From assembly GCA_023548195.1 (NCBI GenBank), contig JAJHZJ010000082.1, forward strand, positions 1,518,001 through 1,582,000: a DNA stretch of 64,000 bases. The letters run 5' to 3'. Source of the stretch: Bettongia penicillata ogilbyi. Taxonomy: Eukaryota; Chordata; Mammalia; Diprotodontia; Potoroidae. The notes under the pieces are model-generated. The model searched no databases. It was given only the letters and a program-made list of their open reading frames with translations, and was not told the DNA's origin. Positions 22,491 to 33,640 of this stretch are shown here, piece after piece. The position numbers and the translations under genes were made by a program. The first letter of the stretch is position 1. Each line of letters starts with the position of its first letter.

Positions 22491-23524
22491 TAATTGGTGT
22501 GGCACTGGAACAGACATAAGTGGAAGCAGAAAGTGAAGGGTAAATGGGCTTCTTAAAATGGAGGAGAAGCTGTAGCAGAAGACATTCAAGGTCTCTTCCA
22601 TCCTGAGATCCTGGGCTTCTGTGTAGCAGAGTGTTTGCTCATAACACTGCATTAGGTTCCCTTGAGTTGTAGCCACAGTCATTTCACTGTTTATATTCTA
22701 TATTTTAATAACAAGGAGCAAGTTCCATACTGTAGTATCTGGCAGCCAGCCTGTGTTGAGGATTCCTGTTTCAGGGTTCATGAAGCACTGAGCTTGGTAC
22801 CAGAGAGGGTGTCTGGGGACAAAGCCAGGTAAAAAGTGGATGTGCTTCTAAAAGTAGCTACCTAACGAGGCCATGTGAAGTGATTTCTGCCAACTTGAGC
22901 TGGAGCCTAAGTGTTCCCACTAATGGGTCTGAGAATACTGTGTGGTCAGACTGGTTAATACCAATCATTTACATTGGAATGTAATCTTAAGATTCCTTTC
23001 CCCTCCCCCACGTCGAATTATTCCTTGCAATTGCAGAGCAAGGACAAAATTAATCAGCTGTGTACTCTCATTGCTGGTGGGCATGGCCAATAGACAATTT
23101 CTACAGAAAGATTAAAAAAAACAACCTCCCATTAAAAAAACCCCAAACCCTGCATAGAACAGTTATATCTCATCAGATGGGCTATAGCCCTTAGGGTCTG
23201 AGAAGGTAAGCATAATCCTGAGTCAGAATTGCCATGGAGATAAAGATGCTTTCTCCAAATTCACCAACCCCTGATATTATGATGCAGTGGTATCTGGGAG
23301 AGTTCATGGAAAATTCTTGGAAAGGAAAAGCAAAGATATTGGGCAAGGGGGTCAAGAGGTTGAGAGTTCAGAATTCATCCCTTGATGCCATGTACATTTT
23401 ACAGAATTGAGCACTTATGTTCTTCTGTTTCTCTGTACAGAGACACTATCAGATGTTGCTCAGAGCAACTATTACATCTCCTGCTGGGATGGCAGAGTGG
23501 GGACATTCCAGGTGGATAGCAAAA
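22491..23524. other. no gene seen
   Basis: Unclassified. Around 22980-23140 unique-looking sequence with GAATTATTCCTTGCAATTGC and AATTAATCAGCTGTG could be a conserved element. A minus-strand ORF at 22455-22682 has no domain. Confidence 0.4.
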
Positions 23525-23725
23525 TTATGTAAGATCACAGAATTTGGAACTGGAAAGGGTATTGATCATCTAGCAGAACTTTCATTTAATTTGGATGGAC
23601 AAAGCAAGTCTCAATGGTAAAGGGCTTTACTAAGGCAATACAGGTATCAAATAGTAGACATGAGACTCAAAATCGGGTCTGTAACTCCTACTCCAGTACC
23701 CTTCCCACCACATCATACCACAATT
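23525..23725 (+). repeat. MIR-like SINE
   Basis: Carries AGATCACAGAATTTGGAACT, GGGCTTTACTAAGGCAATAC and a 3' part with CTACTCCAGTACCCTTCCCA. It explains most of the ORF at 23417-23620. Confidence 0.65.
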
Positions 23726-24717
23726 TGACTCTAGGGTTCACCCTACTGAGAGAATTTTGCCCTTAAGTTTTGATTGGTGATGAAAGAAACAGTTTTTTAC
23801 ATGGATGATGATTCCGGAGGTATAAGAAGCCCCTATCCCTAATCTATCCCATTCTGGGTAGTGAAAATGTTCCTGCCAAGAGTGTTTTCTTTTAAGAGGA
23901 ATGTGCATCCAATAGAAGACAGTTTGAGAAATGAGCAACCCCACTTGTGTATTGTCTGCAAAGGGGCAGACACTTCTGTCCTACCACCTTTCTCCTTTGT
24001 TGTACTGAAAGGACTTGTTCATCTTGTTGTGGCTGATTGAAGCTTAGTGTTTCATCTCTGTGAAGATCACTGCAATGGAATCTTTGTGTGGTCTAACTCT
24101 GCACCATTTACTCCTTTTCCCTATCATTGTTAACCCCAGTGCTCAATGTACAGTGGAGAGGAGATAAGGGGAATGATAGCAAAGAATCATTACAGAAGGG
24201 GAGAAAAAACAAATGATTCCTGCTTTGCCTTTAATTCTTCTTCCTTTTCTCTGACCCTTAATTTGGGCTCTGAGTCTCCCTATTAACTGTATAAATTGGA
24301 TTAATGACTTGATATCAGCAGAGGATGTAAAGTACTGAGAGGATAGTTTTGGAAAGATGACACATTGTTATTAGTGGGAAGGGGTGGAAGTATTTAACAT
24401 TTACATAGTACTTCATTTGCAGTGTTAGTTCTGATCACTTATTCACACACCCATTATAATCCTAATGGTCATTTTGTGCTCTCTCGTTTGTCAGGCTGTA
24501 CGTATTTATATCATTTAAATGTTTGTAATACTAAGTGAAATTAATACTCATGAAGTATTCAGCTGACAGCCCTGGGTGGTTTGGCGTTTAATTTATTCAT
24601 AGAATAGTTACCTCATATGTTAAGGAAACTGGGCTTCTCCCATACTTCAGTAGGTTGGGATGCGTCTCTGGAGCCTTTGTTCAAGGTCTCTATGAGTACT
24701 GGAAGTATCTGTCAAGA
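23726..24717. other. no gene seen
   Basis: Unclassified non-coding sequence. Confidence 0.5.
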
Positions 24718-24808
24718 GCCAGAAAGGACCTTGGAGATCCTCTGGTTTAACCCCCTAACTTTTCCAATGAGGAAATGGAAGGACCAAGAGCCCTAGTGCC
24801 ATATATTG
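24718..24808 (+). repeat. MIR-like fragment
   Basis: Carries AAGGACCTTGGAGATCCTCT, then ATGAGGAAATGGAAGGACC; the SINE at 24821-25132 cuts it off. Confidence 0.6.
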
Positions 24809-24820
24809 GTGACAGCTGTG

Positions 24821-25132
24821 TGTTTGTCCTTCGTTGCTGAAGAAGATCATGCCATCAGAGAAATGATGACATGACTTGCACTTGACTTTGATTTGAGTGA
24901 GGGAGGGCTGTGCAGGTCACCAGCCTCATTTCTCCTCCAGAGCCATCTGAATCCAGTGACCAGATATTCATCAGGATGACTGGAGATGATCCAAGATGAG
25001 GCAATTTGGGTTAAGTGACTCGCCCAAGGTCACACATCTAGTGAATGTCAAATGTCTGAGGTGAGATTTGAACTCAGGTCCTCTTGACTCCTGCACTGGT
25101 CCTCTATCCACTGCACTACCTAGCTGCCCCCA
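24821..25132 (-). repeat. SINE, GAAGGACAAAC-type tail, 12-bp TSD
   Basis: On the minus strand it reads from GGGCAGCTAGGTAGTGCAGT through GAGTTCAAATCTCACCTCAG and TTGGGCGAGTCACTTAACCC to a separate tail containing CTCTGGAGGAGAAATGAGGC and AACGAAGGACAAACA. It is flanked by perfect direct repeats GTGACAGCTGTG at 24809-24820 and 25133-25144. The minus-strand ORF at 24971-25249 overlaps its head. Confidence 0.9.
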
Positions 25133-25144
25133 GTGACAGCTGTG

Positions 25145-25464
25145 ATGAGGTTCTAGATACCCTTGTGCCAGTTGATGGGAACAAAATATCTGCAGCTCAA
25201 GGGTAGAAGTGTGGCTGCTTCTAGGGAAGTTCTCTGAGTCTGCATACAATCTTTTCCCTAATTTTATTCCTGTCCATTCTCATACTGAATTTATAGATGC
25301 TAGCCTTTGCATATTCCTGAATAATGCCATTTCCTTCCTAGAGATCTGACATGTTTTATGCCAATTACCGAGTCCTATATACCTTTAGAAGGCATAGTAG
25401 AGCCAACATTATCCTAGATCAAGGAGGGTCCTAAGCTGGCATTGATACATATATTTTATAGAGA
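25145..25464. other. no gene seen
   Basis: Unclassified; nothing recognised. Confidence 0.5.
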
Positions 25465-25598
25465 AGAGTCTGTGAACTTAAATATTTTGATAACTATAAT
25501 ATAGTTGGTTTCCTTTGTAGTCTGGTATATTTTATATTATTCATCTAAAAGCATTCTGGGAAGGGATCCATAGGTTTCATTAGACAAAAAGACTAAAA
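25465..25598 (+). mobile_element. hAT-like MITE fragment
   Basis: Carries ATATTTTGATAACTATAATA, TGGTTTCCTTTGTAGTCTGG and GAAGGGATCCATAGGTTTCA, the internal phrases of the MITE family with a GGTTCTTAACC-type terminal repeat. The ends are lost. Confidence 0.65.
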
Positions 25599-25850
25599 CT
25601 TCTGCTCCAGATCCTATATTTTTAGGGTTCTCCATTGTCAGAGTGCTTATGCTGCCTCCATGCCATCTGATAACAGGGGGTGTATTACTTTTTGTGTACG
25701 TCAGATGTTCTCTGAGGTGTGTGTGCTCTTCTACCAAAGCTTTGCAATTCTGGAGGAACCTTCATTAGTCTGGAAAAAGAGCTTCCCATAGTTTATATTT
25801 TTTCATGGGTCAACTTAGCTATCTCATTAAGCCTCAATTGCTTGAGACTG

Positions 25851-25905
25851 AATGAGAGAGAGAGGGAGGGAGGGGGAGAGAGAGAGAGAGACAGACAGAC
25901 AGGAG
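25851..25905. repeat. (GA)n purine tract
   Basis: GA and GGGA units with a short (CAGA) run at the right end. It explains the E/R-rich ORF at 25719-25955. Confidence 0.9.
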
Positions 25906-25916
25906 GGGAGTTTTCT

Positions 25917-25948
25917 TATATGAAACAATCTATTGATTGTTTCATATA
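25917..25948. other. perfect 32-bp hairpin
   Basis: Arms TATATGAAACAATC (25917-25930) and GATTGTTTCATATA (25935-25948) are exact reverse complements around a TATT loop. It lies between the GA tract and HAL1 copy 1. Confidence 0.9.
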
Positions 25949-25994
25949 TCCCTGAATTTATCCTAGGATGTGAATTTCTCATACATACTAATTT

Positions 25995-28795
25995 AAAAAA
26001 AATTTATTATTTAAATTTTAGTTTTCAACATTTAATTCCACAAAGTTTTGATTTCCAAAATTTCTTCCCAGCTTTCCCCTCCACCCACCCCCCAAGGTGC
26101 CATTCAATCTGATTACCCCTTCCCCCATTTGCCTTCCCTTCTATCACCCCTCCTACTTGTCTTACCCCCGTTTCCTTCTATTTTCCTGTAGGGCAAGATA
26201 GATTTCTACACCCCATTGCCTGTATATCTTATTTCTTACTTGTAGTTCAACATTCTCTCCCTACTGTCTCCCCACCCACCCTCATTGAGAAGGTAAGAAA
26301 TTCAATATAGGTTATACATGTATAGTCATGTAAAATACTTCCATAATAGTCATGTTGTGAAAGATTATATTTCCCTTTATCATATCCCATCCCTCCATTT
26401 ATTCTATTCTCTCCTTTGACCTGTCCCTCCTCAAAAGTGTTTCTCTCTGATTACCCCTCCCCCAATTTGCCTTCCCTTCCATCATTGCACTCTCTCTTAT
26501 CCCCTTCCCATATACTTTCCTGTAGGGTAACATAGATTTCCATATGCAATTGAATGTGTATATTATTCCCTCCTTAAGGCAAACCCAATGAGAATAAGGT
26601 TCACTCATTCCCTCTCATCTTCCCCCTCTTCTTCTCCATTGTAAAAACTTTTTCTTGCCTCTTTTATGTGAGATAATTTACCCCATTATACCTCTCCTTT
26701 TCTTCTCCCAGTACATTAGTCTCTCATCCCTTTTTTTTAATTTTTTAGATATCATCCCTTTAAATTCAATGCACCTTGTGTCCTCTATCTATATAAACAT
26801 TCCCTCCACCTGTCCTAATACTGAGAAAAGTCTTATGAATCTTATGATCTTTCTATTTAGGAATGTAAACAGTTCAACTTTAATAAGTCCCTTATGATTT
26901 CTATTTTCTGTTGACCTTTCCATGCTTCTCTTGAGTCTTGTACTTGAAAGTCAAATTTTCTGTTCAGCTTTGGTCTTTTCATCAAGAATGCTTGAAAGTC
27001 CTCTATTTCATTGAATGCCCAATTTTTCATTCTGAAGGATAATACTCAGTTTTGCTGGGTAGGTGATTCTTGGTTTTAATACTAGTTCCTCTGAACTCTG
27101 GAATATCATATTCCAAGCCCTCCAATCCCTTAGTGTAGTAGATATTAGATCTTGTGTTATTCTGATTGTGTTTCTACAATACTTGAATTTTTCTTTCTGG
27201 CTACTTGAATAATTTTCTCCTTGACCTGGAAAATCTGGAATTTGGCTACAGTATTCCTAAGAGTTTTCTTTTGGGGATCTCTTTTTGGAGGTGATGGGTA
27301 CACTCCCTCAATTTCTGTTTTATCCTCTTGTTCCAAAACTTCAGGGCAGTTTTCCTTGATAATTTCTTGAAAGATAATATCTAGGCTCTTTTTTTGATCA
27401 TAGTAGCAGTAGGTAGTCCAATAATTCTAAAATTATCTCTCATGGCTCTATATTCCAGGTCAGTTGTTTTTCCAATGAGATATTTACCATTGTCTTTTTG
27501 ATTTCTCATAGAGTCATTAGCTTCCATTTGCTCTATTCTAATTTATAAGGAATTATTTTCTTCAGTGAGCTTTTGGACCTCCTTTTCCATTTGGCCAATT
27601 CTGCTTTTTAAGGCGTTCTTCTACTCGTTGGCTTTTGGTACCTCTTTTGCTATTTTGGTTAGTCTATTATTTAAAGTGTTACTGTGTTCAGTATTTTTTT
27701 GGGGGTCCCCTTAACAAACTGTTGACTTGTATTTTATGATTTTCTTGCATCACTCTCATTTCTCTTACCAACTTTTCCTCCACTTCTGTTTCTTGATTTT
27801 CAAAGTCCTTTTTGAGCTCTCCCATGGCCTGAGACCAAGTAATATTTTTCTTGAAGGCTTTGGAAGTAGGAGCTTTGACTTTGTTGTCTTCTTATGGTTG
27901 TATGTTTTGATCTTCTTCATCACCCATGTAAGATTATATAGTCTGATTTTTTCCCTGCCCTTTGCTTATTTTTCCAGCCTTACTTGACTTTTTAATTCTT
28001 TGTTAAGGTAGGGCTCTGCTTCCAGTGTGGCGGATGTACTGTTCTAAGCTTCAAGGGTTTTGTATAAATGTTTTCAGAGATACTTCTAGAGTATTCTAGA
28101 TGTACATTTTCAAGATTAAGGGAGAGGTGTTTACTTTTCTCCTGGTCTATGGTCTGGTCTGTGAGTGACCACAAGCACTCCTTTCTGCCTTGGAATTGTG
28201 AGGAGGACTCCCTCTCTAACACCTGCACAAGCTCTGCCACGCCAGTGCTTCTCCTTGCCCTAAGACCACCATCCAGGACTGTGACCCAGAGTCAAGCACT
28301 GGAAAAGCAAGAGAATCCTACTTCAGCACCAGCAAAGAAATCCTTGAAATAACCCTTTGAAAAGTTGCTGGACCCACCTACAGTCTGTGGGCCAAGAGCT
28401 CAGGTAGTGTCTACTCCTCCAAGCCCAGGGCTTGGGCTGGACTGTGCTCCTCTTTCACTCAGGTCCAACAGACCTTTCCTGCTGACTTTCTAAGCTGTCT
28501 TTGGCATTGTGGGTTGAGAAGTCTGGAAACCGCCACAGTTGACAGTGCTTCAGTCCTGTGAGGCCTGCTCAGGGTTTGCTGGTACCCGATCTTTGCCAGT
28601 GTACCCCATGCTTGGCTGCAGACCTTTCCTGCTGACATTCCAGATTGTCTTGTGATAGAAATTTGTTTTAGTTTGTCATTTTGTGGGTTTTGCTGCTATA
28701 GAATTTGTTTAGAGTCGTTTTTTATAGGTTTTCAGAGGGGTTTGAGAGCTCAAGCAAGTCTTTGCTTTTACTCCACCATCTTGGCTCCTCACCCC
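25995..28795 (-). mobile_element. HAL1 (half-L1) copy 1, full-length
   Basis: Read on the minus strand it opens at about 28795 with GGGGTGAGGAGCCAAGATGG, passes through a 5' UTR of about 0.8 kb and an L1 ORF1 (to about 26919), and then goes directly into a 3' UTR of about 0.9 kb ending in an A-rich tail near 25995. There is no room for ORF2 (endonuclease and reverse transcriptase, about 3.8 kb in L1). The length of about 2.80 kb matches the two other copies. Flanks TAATTTAA and TAAATTTT are only weakly alike, so the target-site duplication is uncertain. Mobilisation would have needed L1 enzymes in trans. It lacks the CA/GT tract that the other two copies carry in the 3' UTR. Confidence 0.85.
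26919..27969 (-). pseudogene. HAL1 ORF1 (L1 ORF1p-like), broken
   Basis: Encodes a degraded RNA-binding L1 ORF1-type protein. The order is an N-terminal tail, a heptad-rich coiled coil (trimerisation), an RRM-like domain and a C-terminal domain. The expected start codon reads ATA (27967-27969). The middle has several frame breaks and stops, and no open frame longer than 60 codons survives on this strand. The stop codon used in copy 2 (TGA at 31276-31278) has become TGG here. The 82-codon ORF at 27992-28240 lies upstream in the 5' UTR and is not part of ORF1. Confidence 0.7.
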
Positions 28796-28824
28796 TAAAT
28801 TTTGAAAATAGAAATTTTCACTTG

Positions 28825-28990
28825 AAGGTAATCCAATTACCACTTTGTTCCCTTCTCATCTCATTTGTAGATTAAAAAATATGAGGTCCAGAGAGGGAAG
28901 CTAATTCCTGAAGATCCCAAAGATGATGACAGAGCTGGGTGTGGGTCTCCATATTCTCTATGCATAACTCTTCTCACTACACTGGGTTAA
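28825..28990 (+). repeat. MIR
   Basis: Carries TCTCATTTGTAGATTAAAAA, GAGGTCCAGAGAGGGAAGC and GACAGAGCTGGGTGTGG; ends near ACTACACTGG. Confidence 0.7.
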
Positions 28991-29639
28991 CAGCTTTTGT
29001 GGGTTTACTGTTTCAGGTTGGGATAATGTTATTTAAATAATGATTTATTTTAATAGAATCTCTAGTAGTCCACTGAATAATCACATATTTAGCTTTGGGT
29101 GTGGTCTTATTTTAGAATCCATTTACAAAAATGAGGCAATGGCTGGTTGCTGATACTCTTAAAAAATATGAAAATCTTTGAGACTTTGGGTTTTGAGAAT
29201 TTGCAGAGTAGGAGAAAAATATTAACTTTCTCTGCAGCTCCACAAAATTAATTTTTGCCAACCCCTACTTTACCTTTCTGTGTCTTTTTGTCTTTTTTTC
29301 ACTCGGCTCTCCTAAGCACCTTCTGTGCTCATATTGTCCTGAGCCAATTTTGTGAGAGAACAAAGATCTTCATTAGTTAATTTACACCAAAGTTTTAATG
29401 GCTTAATATGCTTCTTAGGAGGGTTTGTCTTTTCCAAAAGGATGCCTATAGAGGGGCTGTACCCTTTTGATCCAAATGAATCTGCCATGAAATAAATCTT
29501 GGAGTAAGAAATAGTTTTGGAGCAGAGATACTTCCTAATCCTCCTCATATCACACTGTGGGGTTCATAAGGTCAACTTGGTGGGCAAAAGAGCAGCTCCC
29601 CATTAAGGAAAGTGTGCATTCCTAGAAGTGGCCTCCGAT
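28991..29639. other. no gene seen
   Basis: Unclassified. The minus-strand ORF at 29312-29548 has no domain. Confidence 0.5.
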
Positions 29640-29845
29640 CTCATCTCAGAGCAATATGCATCCTTTCTTAGCATCTATTATATTTGTAATTTTTGTTATT
29701 TTTGTCATTCCCTTCCCTAAATTACAAGCACCTTGGTGCATAACCATGTTTTACTCAGTTCTGAATACCCATACTTCCAGGACCTAGCAATGTGTCTAAT
29801 GCAAAATAGGGGTTCAACAAATATCTAATTGAATTTCCAGTCTTA
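29640..29845 (+). repeat. L2 3' end
   Basis: Carries TTCCCTAAATTACAAGCACC, CTTCCAGGACCTAGCAATGT and GGGGTTCAACAAATATCTAA. Confidence 0.7.
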
Positions 29846-31117
29846 CCCTTCCTTTTATATGAGGTATGAGGAGCCCTGACTTTTCAGCCTCACCTCCTAT
29901 TGCCTCTTCATGTTTCAGCCAAGCTCTACTACTTGAACACCCTCAAGTATGCTCCATGTTCTCCCAACTCTTCAGCTTTCTTTGGCATTACCTTCCAGCT
30001 GAGATTTACAATCCTATGATACTTTGCCTATGGTATATGTTTCCTCAAGTCCAAAGGACTTTTCTGCTGTATCCACATTCTACTACAGATGCAGCCTCTT
30101 CCATTAAACTTCCTTTGATAACATCCCCCCTCCCCTCAAGAAATGAAAGTGAAATCTTCATTCTCTCAATTCCTGTAGACCTTAATCTTGTTCTTGTGTA
30201 ATGATGTTAGAACATGTATTCTCATTTTTTTGATGCATGATTTATTTGAATTTACTGCAAGTTCCCTCAACAGGGCCCTTCTCTTAATTGTTTTTTTTAG
30301 TGTTTATTTATTTTTAGTTTTGAACATTCATTTTCACAAAATTTTGAGTTTTAAATTTTCTCCCAATCTCTCCCCTCCCCCCACCCCATAACACCTTGCA
30401 TTCTGATTACCCCTTCCCTCAATATGCCCTCTCTTCTATCACACCCCTCCCTACCCTTATCCCCGTTTTCTCTCTTTTCTTGTAGGGCAAGATAAATTTC
30501 TACACCCCATTACCTTTATTTCTTATTTCCCAGTTGTATGCGCAAACAATTCTCAACATTCTTTCCTAAAACTTCTCTCCCTTCCTCCCTCCCCACCCAT
30601 CCCCACTGAGAAGGCAAGCAATTCAATATAGGCTATATATGTGTAGTTTTCCAAAAGACTTCTATAATAGTCATGTTGTGTAAGACTATATTTCCCTCCA
30701 TCCTATCCTGCCCCCCATTTTTTCTATTATTCTCTTTTTTCACCTTGTCCCTCCCCAAAAGTGTTTACTTCTAATTACTCTCTTCTCCCATTTGCCCTCC
30801 CTTCTATCATCCCCTCCACCCCACTTGTCCCTTTCTCCCATACTTTCCTGTAGTATAAGATAGATTTTCATGCCAAATTGAGTGAGCATGTTATTCCCTC
30901 CTTAAGCCAAATGTGATGAGAATGAGCTTCACTTTTTCCTTCTCACCTCCCCCCTTTTCTCCACCATTGAAAAAACTTTTTCTTGCCTCTTTTATGAGAA
31001 ATAATTTGCCCCATTCCATTTCTCCCTTTCTCTTCCCAATATATTCCTCTCTCTCCTTAATTTTATTTTTTTAGATATCATCCCTTATCATTCAACTAGC
31101 CCTGTGCTCTCTGTCTA

Positions 31118-31152
31118 TATGTGTGTCTGTGTGTGTGTGTTTGTGTGTGTAA
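31118..31152. repeat. (GT)n tract in HAL1 3' UTR
   Basis: Imperfect GT repeat at the same place as the CA tract of copy 3 (opposite orientation), so it came with the element. Confidence 0.9.
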
Positions 31153-31275
31153 TCCCTCCAACTACCCAAACACTGAAGAAAGTCTTAAGAGTTACAAATA
31201 TTATCTTTCCATGTAGGAGTGTAAATAGTTCAACTTTAATAAGTCCCTTGTGATTTCTATTTCCTGTTTACCTTT

Positions 31276-32364
31276 TCATGCTTCTCTTGAGTCTTGTGTT
31301 TGAAAGTCAAATTTTCTATTCTGCTCTGGTCTTCTTATCAAGAATGCTTGAAAGTCTTCTATTTCATTGAATTACCATTTTTCCCCTGAAGAATTATACT
31401 CAGTTTTGCTGGGTAGGTGATTCTTGGTTCTAATCCTAGTTCCTTTGAGTTCTGGAATATCATATTCTAAGTCCTTTAGTTCCTTAATGTAGAAGATGCT
31501 AGATCTTGTGTTATCCTGATTGTGTTTCCACAATACTCAAATTGTTTCTTTCTAGCTATTTGCAGTATTTTCTCCTTCACTTGAGAACTCTGGAATTTGG
31601 TTACAGTATTCCTAGGAGTTTCTCTTTTTGGATCTCTTTCAGGAGATGATCAGTGGATTTTTTCATTATTTATTTTGCCCTCTCATTCTAGAGTATCAGA
31701 GCAGTTTTTTCCTTGATAATTTCATGAAAGATGATGTCTACGCTCATTTTTTGATCATGATTTTCAGGTAGTCCTATAATTTTTAAATTGTCTCTCCTGG
31801 ATCTATTTTCCAGGTCAGTTGTTTTTCCAATGAGATGTTTCACATTATCTTCTATTTTTTCATTCTTTTGGTTTTGTTTTGTGATTTCTTGGTTTCTCAT
31901 TAGTCTCCATCTGTTCCATTCTAATTTTGAAAGAGCTATTTTCTTCAGTGTGCTTTTGAACCTCCTTTTCCATTTGGCTAATTCTGCTTTTTAAAGCATT
32001 CTTCTCCTCCTTGGCTTTTTGGATCTTTTTTTCCAGTTGAATTAGCCTGTTTTTAAAGGTGTTATTTTCTTCAGCATTTATTTGGATCTCCTTTAGCAAG
32101 CTGTTGACTTGCTTTTCATGATTTTCTTGCATTGTTCTCATTTCTCTTCCCAATTTTTCTTCCACCTCTCTTATTTGTTTTTCAAAATCCTTTTTGAGCT
32201 CTTCTACAGCCTGAGATCATTGCATATTTATTTTGGAGGTTTTGGAAGCCTTGACTTCCTCTAATTGTATGCATTGTTCTTCCCCATTGGAAGAATGGAA
32301 GAAAATACCTGTTCACCAAGAAAGTAACCACCTATAGTCTTATTTTTTCCCCTTTTTTGGGCAT
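31276..32364 (-). pseudogene. HAL1 ORF1 (L1 ORF1p-like), frameshifted
   Basis: The ATG at 32362-32364 corresponds to the start in copy 3, and a short N-terminal stretch (KTIGGYFLGEQVF) is shared. A 101-codon open frame at 31860-32165 codes the coiled coil (MEEKLGREMRTMQENHEKQV and following heptads). A second open frame at 31688-31900 carries the linker and RRM start (TTDLENRSRRDNLKIIGLPE). These two overlap in different frames, so at least one frameshift separates them. The C-terminal domain follows to a TGA at 31276-31278. RNA chaperone activity is known for the family; this copy cannot make a full protein. Confidence 0.85.
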
Positions 32365-33189
32365 TTTCCCAGCCAGTTACCTGACCTTTGCATCCTTTGT
32401 CATGAGGAGGGTATATTCCAGGAACCTGTAAGTTCTCAGTTCCTCCAAGGTGGCACAATCAAGGGAGAGGAGTTTACTCCTCTCTTGGCCTGTCTACTCG
32501 TCTGGAAGCAACCAAAAACTTTTCTGCCCAGAATCTATTGAGTAGTAGAATTCTCTTTCCATAGTTACCTCTTGCTCCACCAGGCCAGTTCTCCTCCCAC
32601 CCCAGGGCTGAGCTCAGGGCTGAAATTCAGATCAAGTGCTCAATTCCCCCAGGGGACTTAGGCAGAGGGCTCCAAAAATGGGTGCTGCAGCTTCAGTGAC
32701 TGCTACTGGCAGTTCAGATTGCATTCCTTTCTCCTGGGTGAAAGAGCTTTCTGACTGACTTTTGACATTGTCTTTTGGCATTTGTTGATTGAAAAATCTG
32801 AGAACTGTTGCTGCCAGTGACTCCCTGATGCCTATTCCAGGTCTTGTCCTTGCTGTGCTATGCAGCCCACACTGGTCTGCCATCTGCTCTGTGCCCCATG
32901 CGATAGACCTTTCCTGTTGGCCTCCCGGGTTGTCTTGGGCTGGAAATCTCTTTCACTCTGTTGTTTTGTGTCTTCTGCTGCTCTTGAATATGTTTAGAGT
33001 CATTTTTAAAGCTATTTTATGGGCTATGTAGGGAAGCTTTTACAGGTCTGTCTTTCTACTTTGTGATCGTGGCTCAATGCCTCCCCGCACCCCCCAAATT
33101 GTTTTTGTATCTCCTTCAGTGCCTAGCAGAGGTCTTGAATTCATTCATTTACTCATTTATTTAAGAAACCTTTCTAAATTGCCTACTAT

Positions 33190-33465
33190 ATGTTTCACAC
33201 GTTGTTGAGTCATTCAGCTGTGTTCAACTTTCCTTGATCCCATGGGCCATAGCATGCCAATAATGTCCAAAGGGTTTTCTTGGCAAAGACACTGGAGTGG
33301 TTTGCCATTTCCTTCTCCAGTGGATTAAGGCAACAGAGGTTAAGTGATTTGCCCAGGGTCACACAGCTACTAAGTTCCTGTGGTTGGATTTGAACTCAGG
33401 TCTTCCTGACTTCAGGCTCTGCACGTTTTCCACTGAACCACCTAGCATCCTAGCCAAATAGAGGT
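33190..33465 (-). repeat. tRNA-derived SINE with RTE/BovB-like tail
   Basis: On the plus strand it shows the reversed tail (ACACTGGAGTGGTTTGCCAT, then TTCCTTCTCCAGTGG), then AAGTGATTTGCCCAGGGTCA and TTTGAACTCAGGTCTTCCTG; it ends with the reversed head near AACCACCTAGC. Confidence 0.9.
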
Positions 33466-33562
33466 TAACAGACTTGCTCAAGGTCACACAGCTAGTAAGT
33501 GTCTGAGTCTGGAATTGAATTTGGGTCACAGTGCTCTAGCTGCTGATCTACTTAGTTGCCTC
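33466..33562 (-). repeat. SINE or MIR partial copy
   Basis: Carries CTCAAGGTCACACAGCTAGT directly after the previous SINE, then GTCTGGAATTGAATTTGGGT and TGATCTACTTAGTTGCCTC. It is a second SINE/MIR 3' piece in tandem. Confidence 0.65.
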
Positions 33563-33574
33563 ATATGACACACA

Positions 33575-33640
33575 ATAGGTACTGAATAAAATACTTTCAC
33601 ATAGTAGGTGCTTAATAAAGGCTTGCTGAATAGAACTGAT
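33575..33640 (+). repeat. L2 3' terminal piece
   Basis: Carries ACATAGTAGGTGCTTAATAA, then GGCTTGCTGAAT. Confidence 0.65.

Larger units (their letters stand above)
30296..33096 (-). mobile_element. HAL1 copy 2, full-length, 10-bp TSD
   Basis: On the minus strand it runs from a diverged 5' end at about 33096 through a 5' UTR, ORF1 (32364 to 31276) and a 3' UTR of about 1 kb with a GT/CA tract (plus-strand 31118-31152), to an A-rich tail at 30296. The length is 2801 bp. The direct repeat AATTGTTTTT lies at 30286-30295 and 33097-33106; on the strand that primed reverse transcription it ends in TTTTT, as expected for L1-type target-primed reverse transcription. It inserted into an L2 copy. ORF2 is absent by structure, with ORF1 leading straight to the 3' UTR. 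Confidence 0.92.
29850..33175 (+). mobile_element. L2 3' part, split by HAL1 copy 2
   Basis: Left piece 29850-30285: TGCTCCATGTTCTCCCAACT, CTTTGCCTATGGTATATGTT and TGCAAGTTCCCTCAACAGGG. Right piece 33097-33175 resumes with TGTATCTCCTTCAGTGCCTA and TTCATTCATTTACTCATTTA. Removing HAL1 copy 2 and one duplication restores the normal L2 order. ORFs at 29866-30201 and 30188-30391 are frames of this element. Confidence 0.75.

Noticed and set aside
27992..28352. ORFs on both strands in HAL1 copy 1
   Set aside because: They sit in the 5' UTR of HAL1, upstream of ORF1, and have no counterpart in the other two copies.
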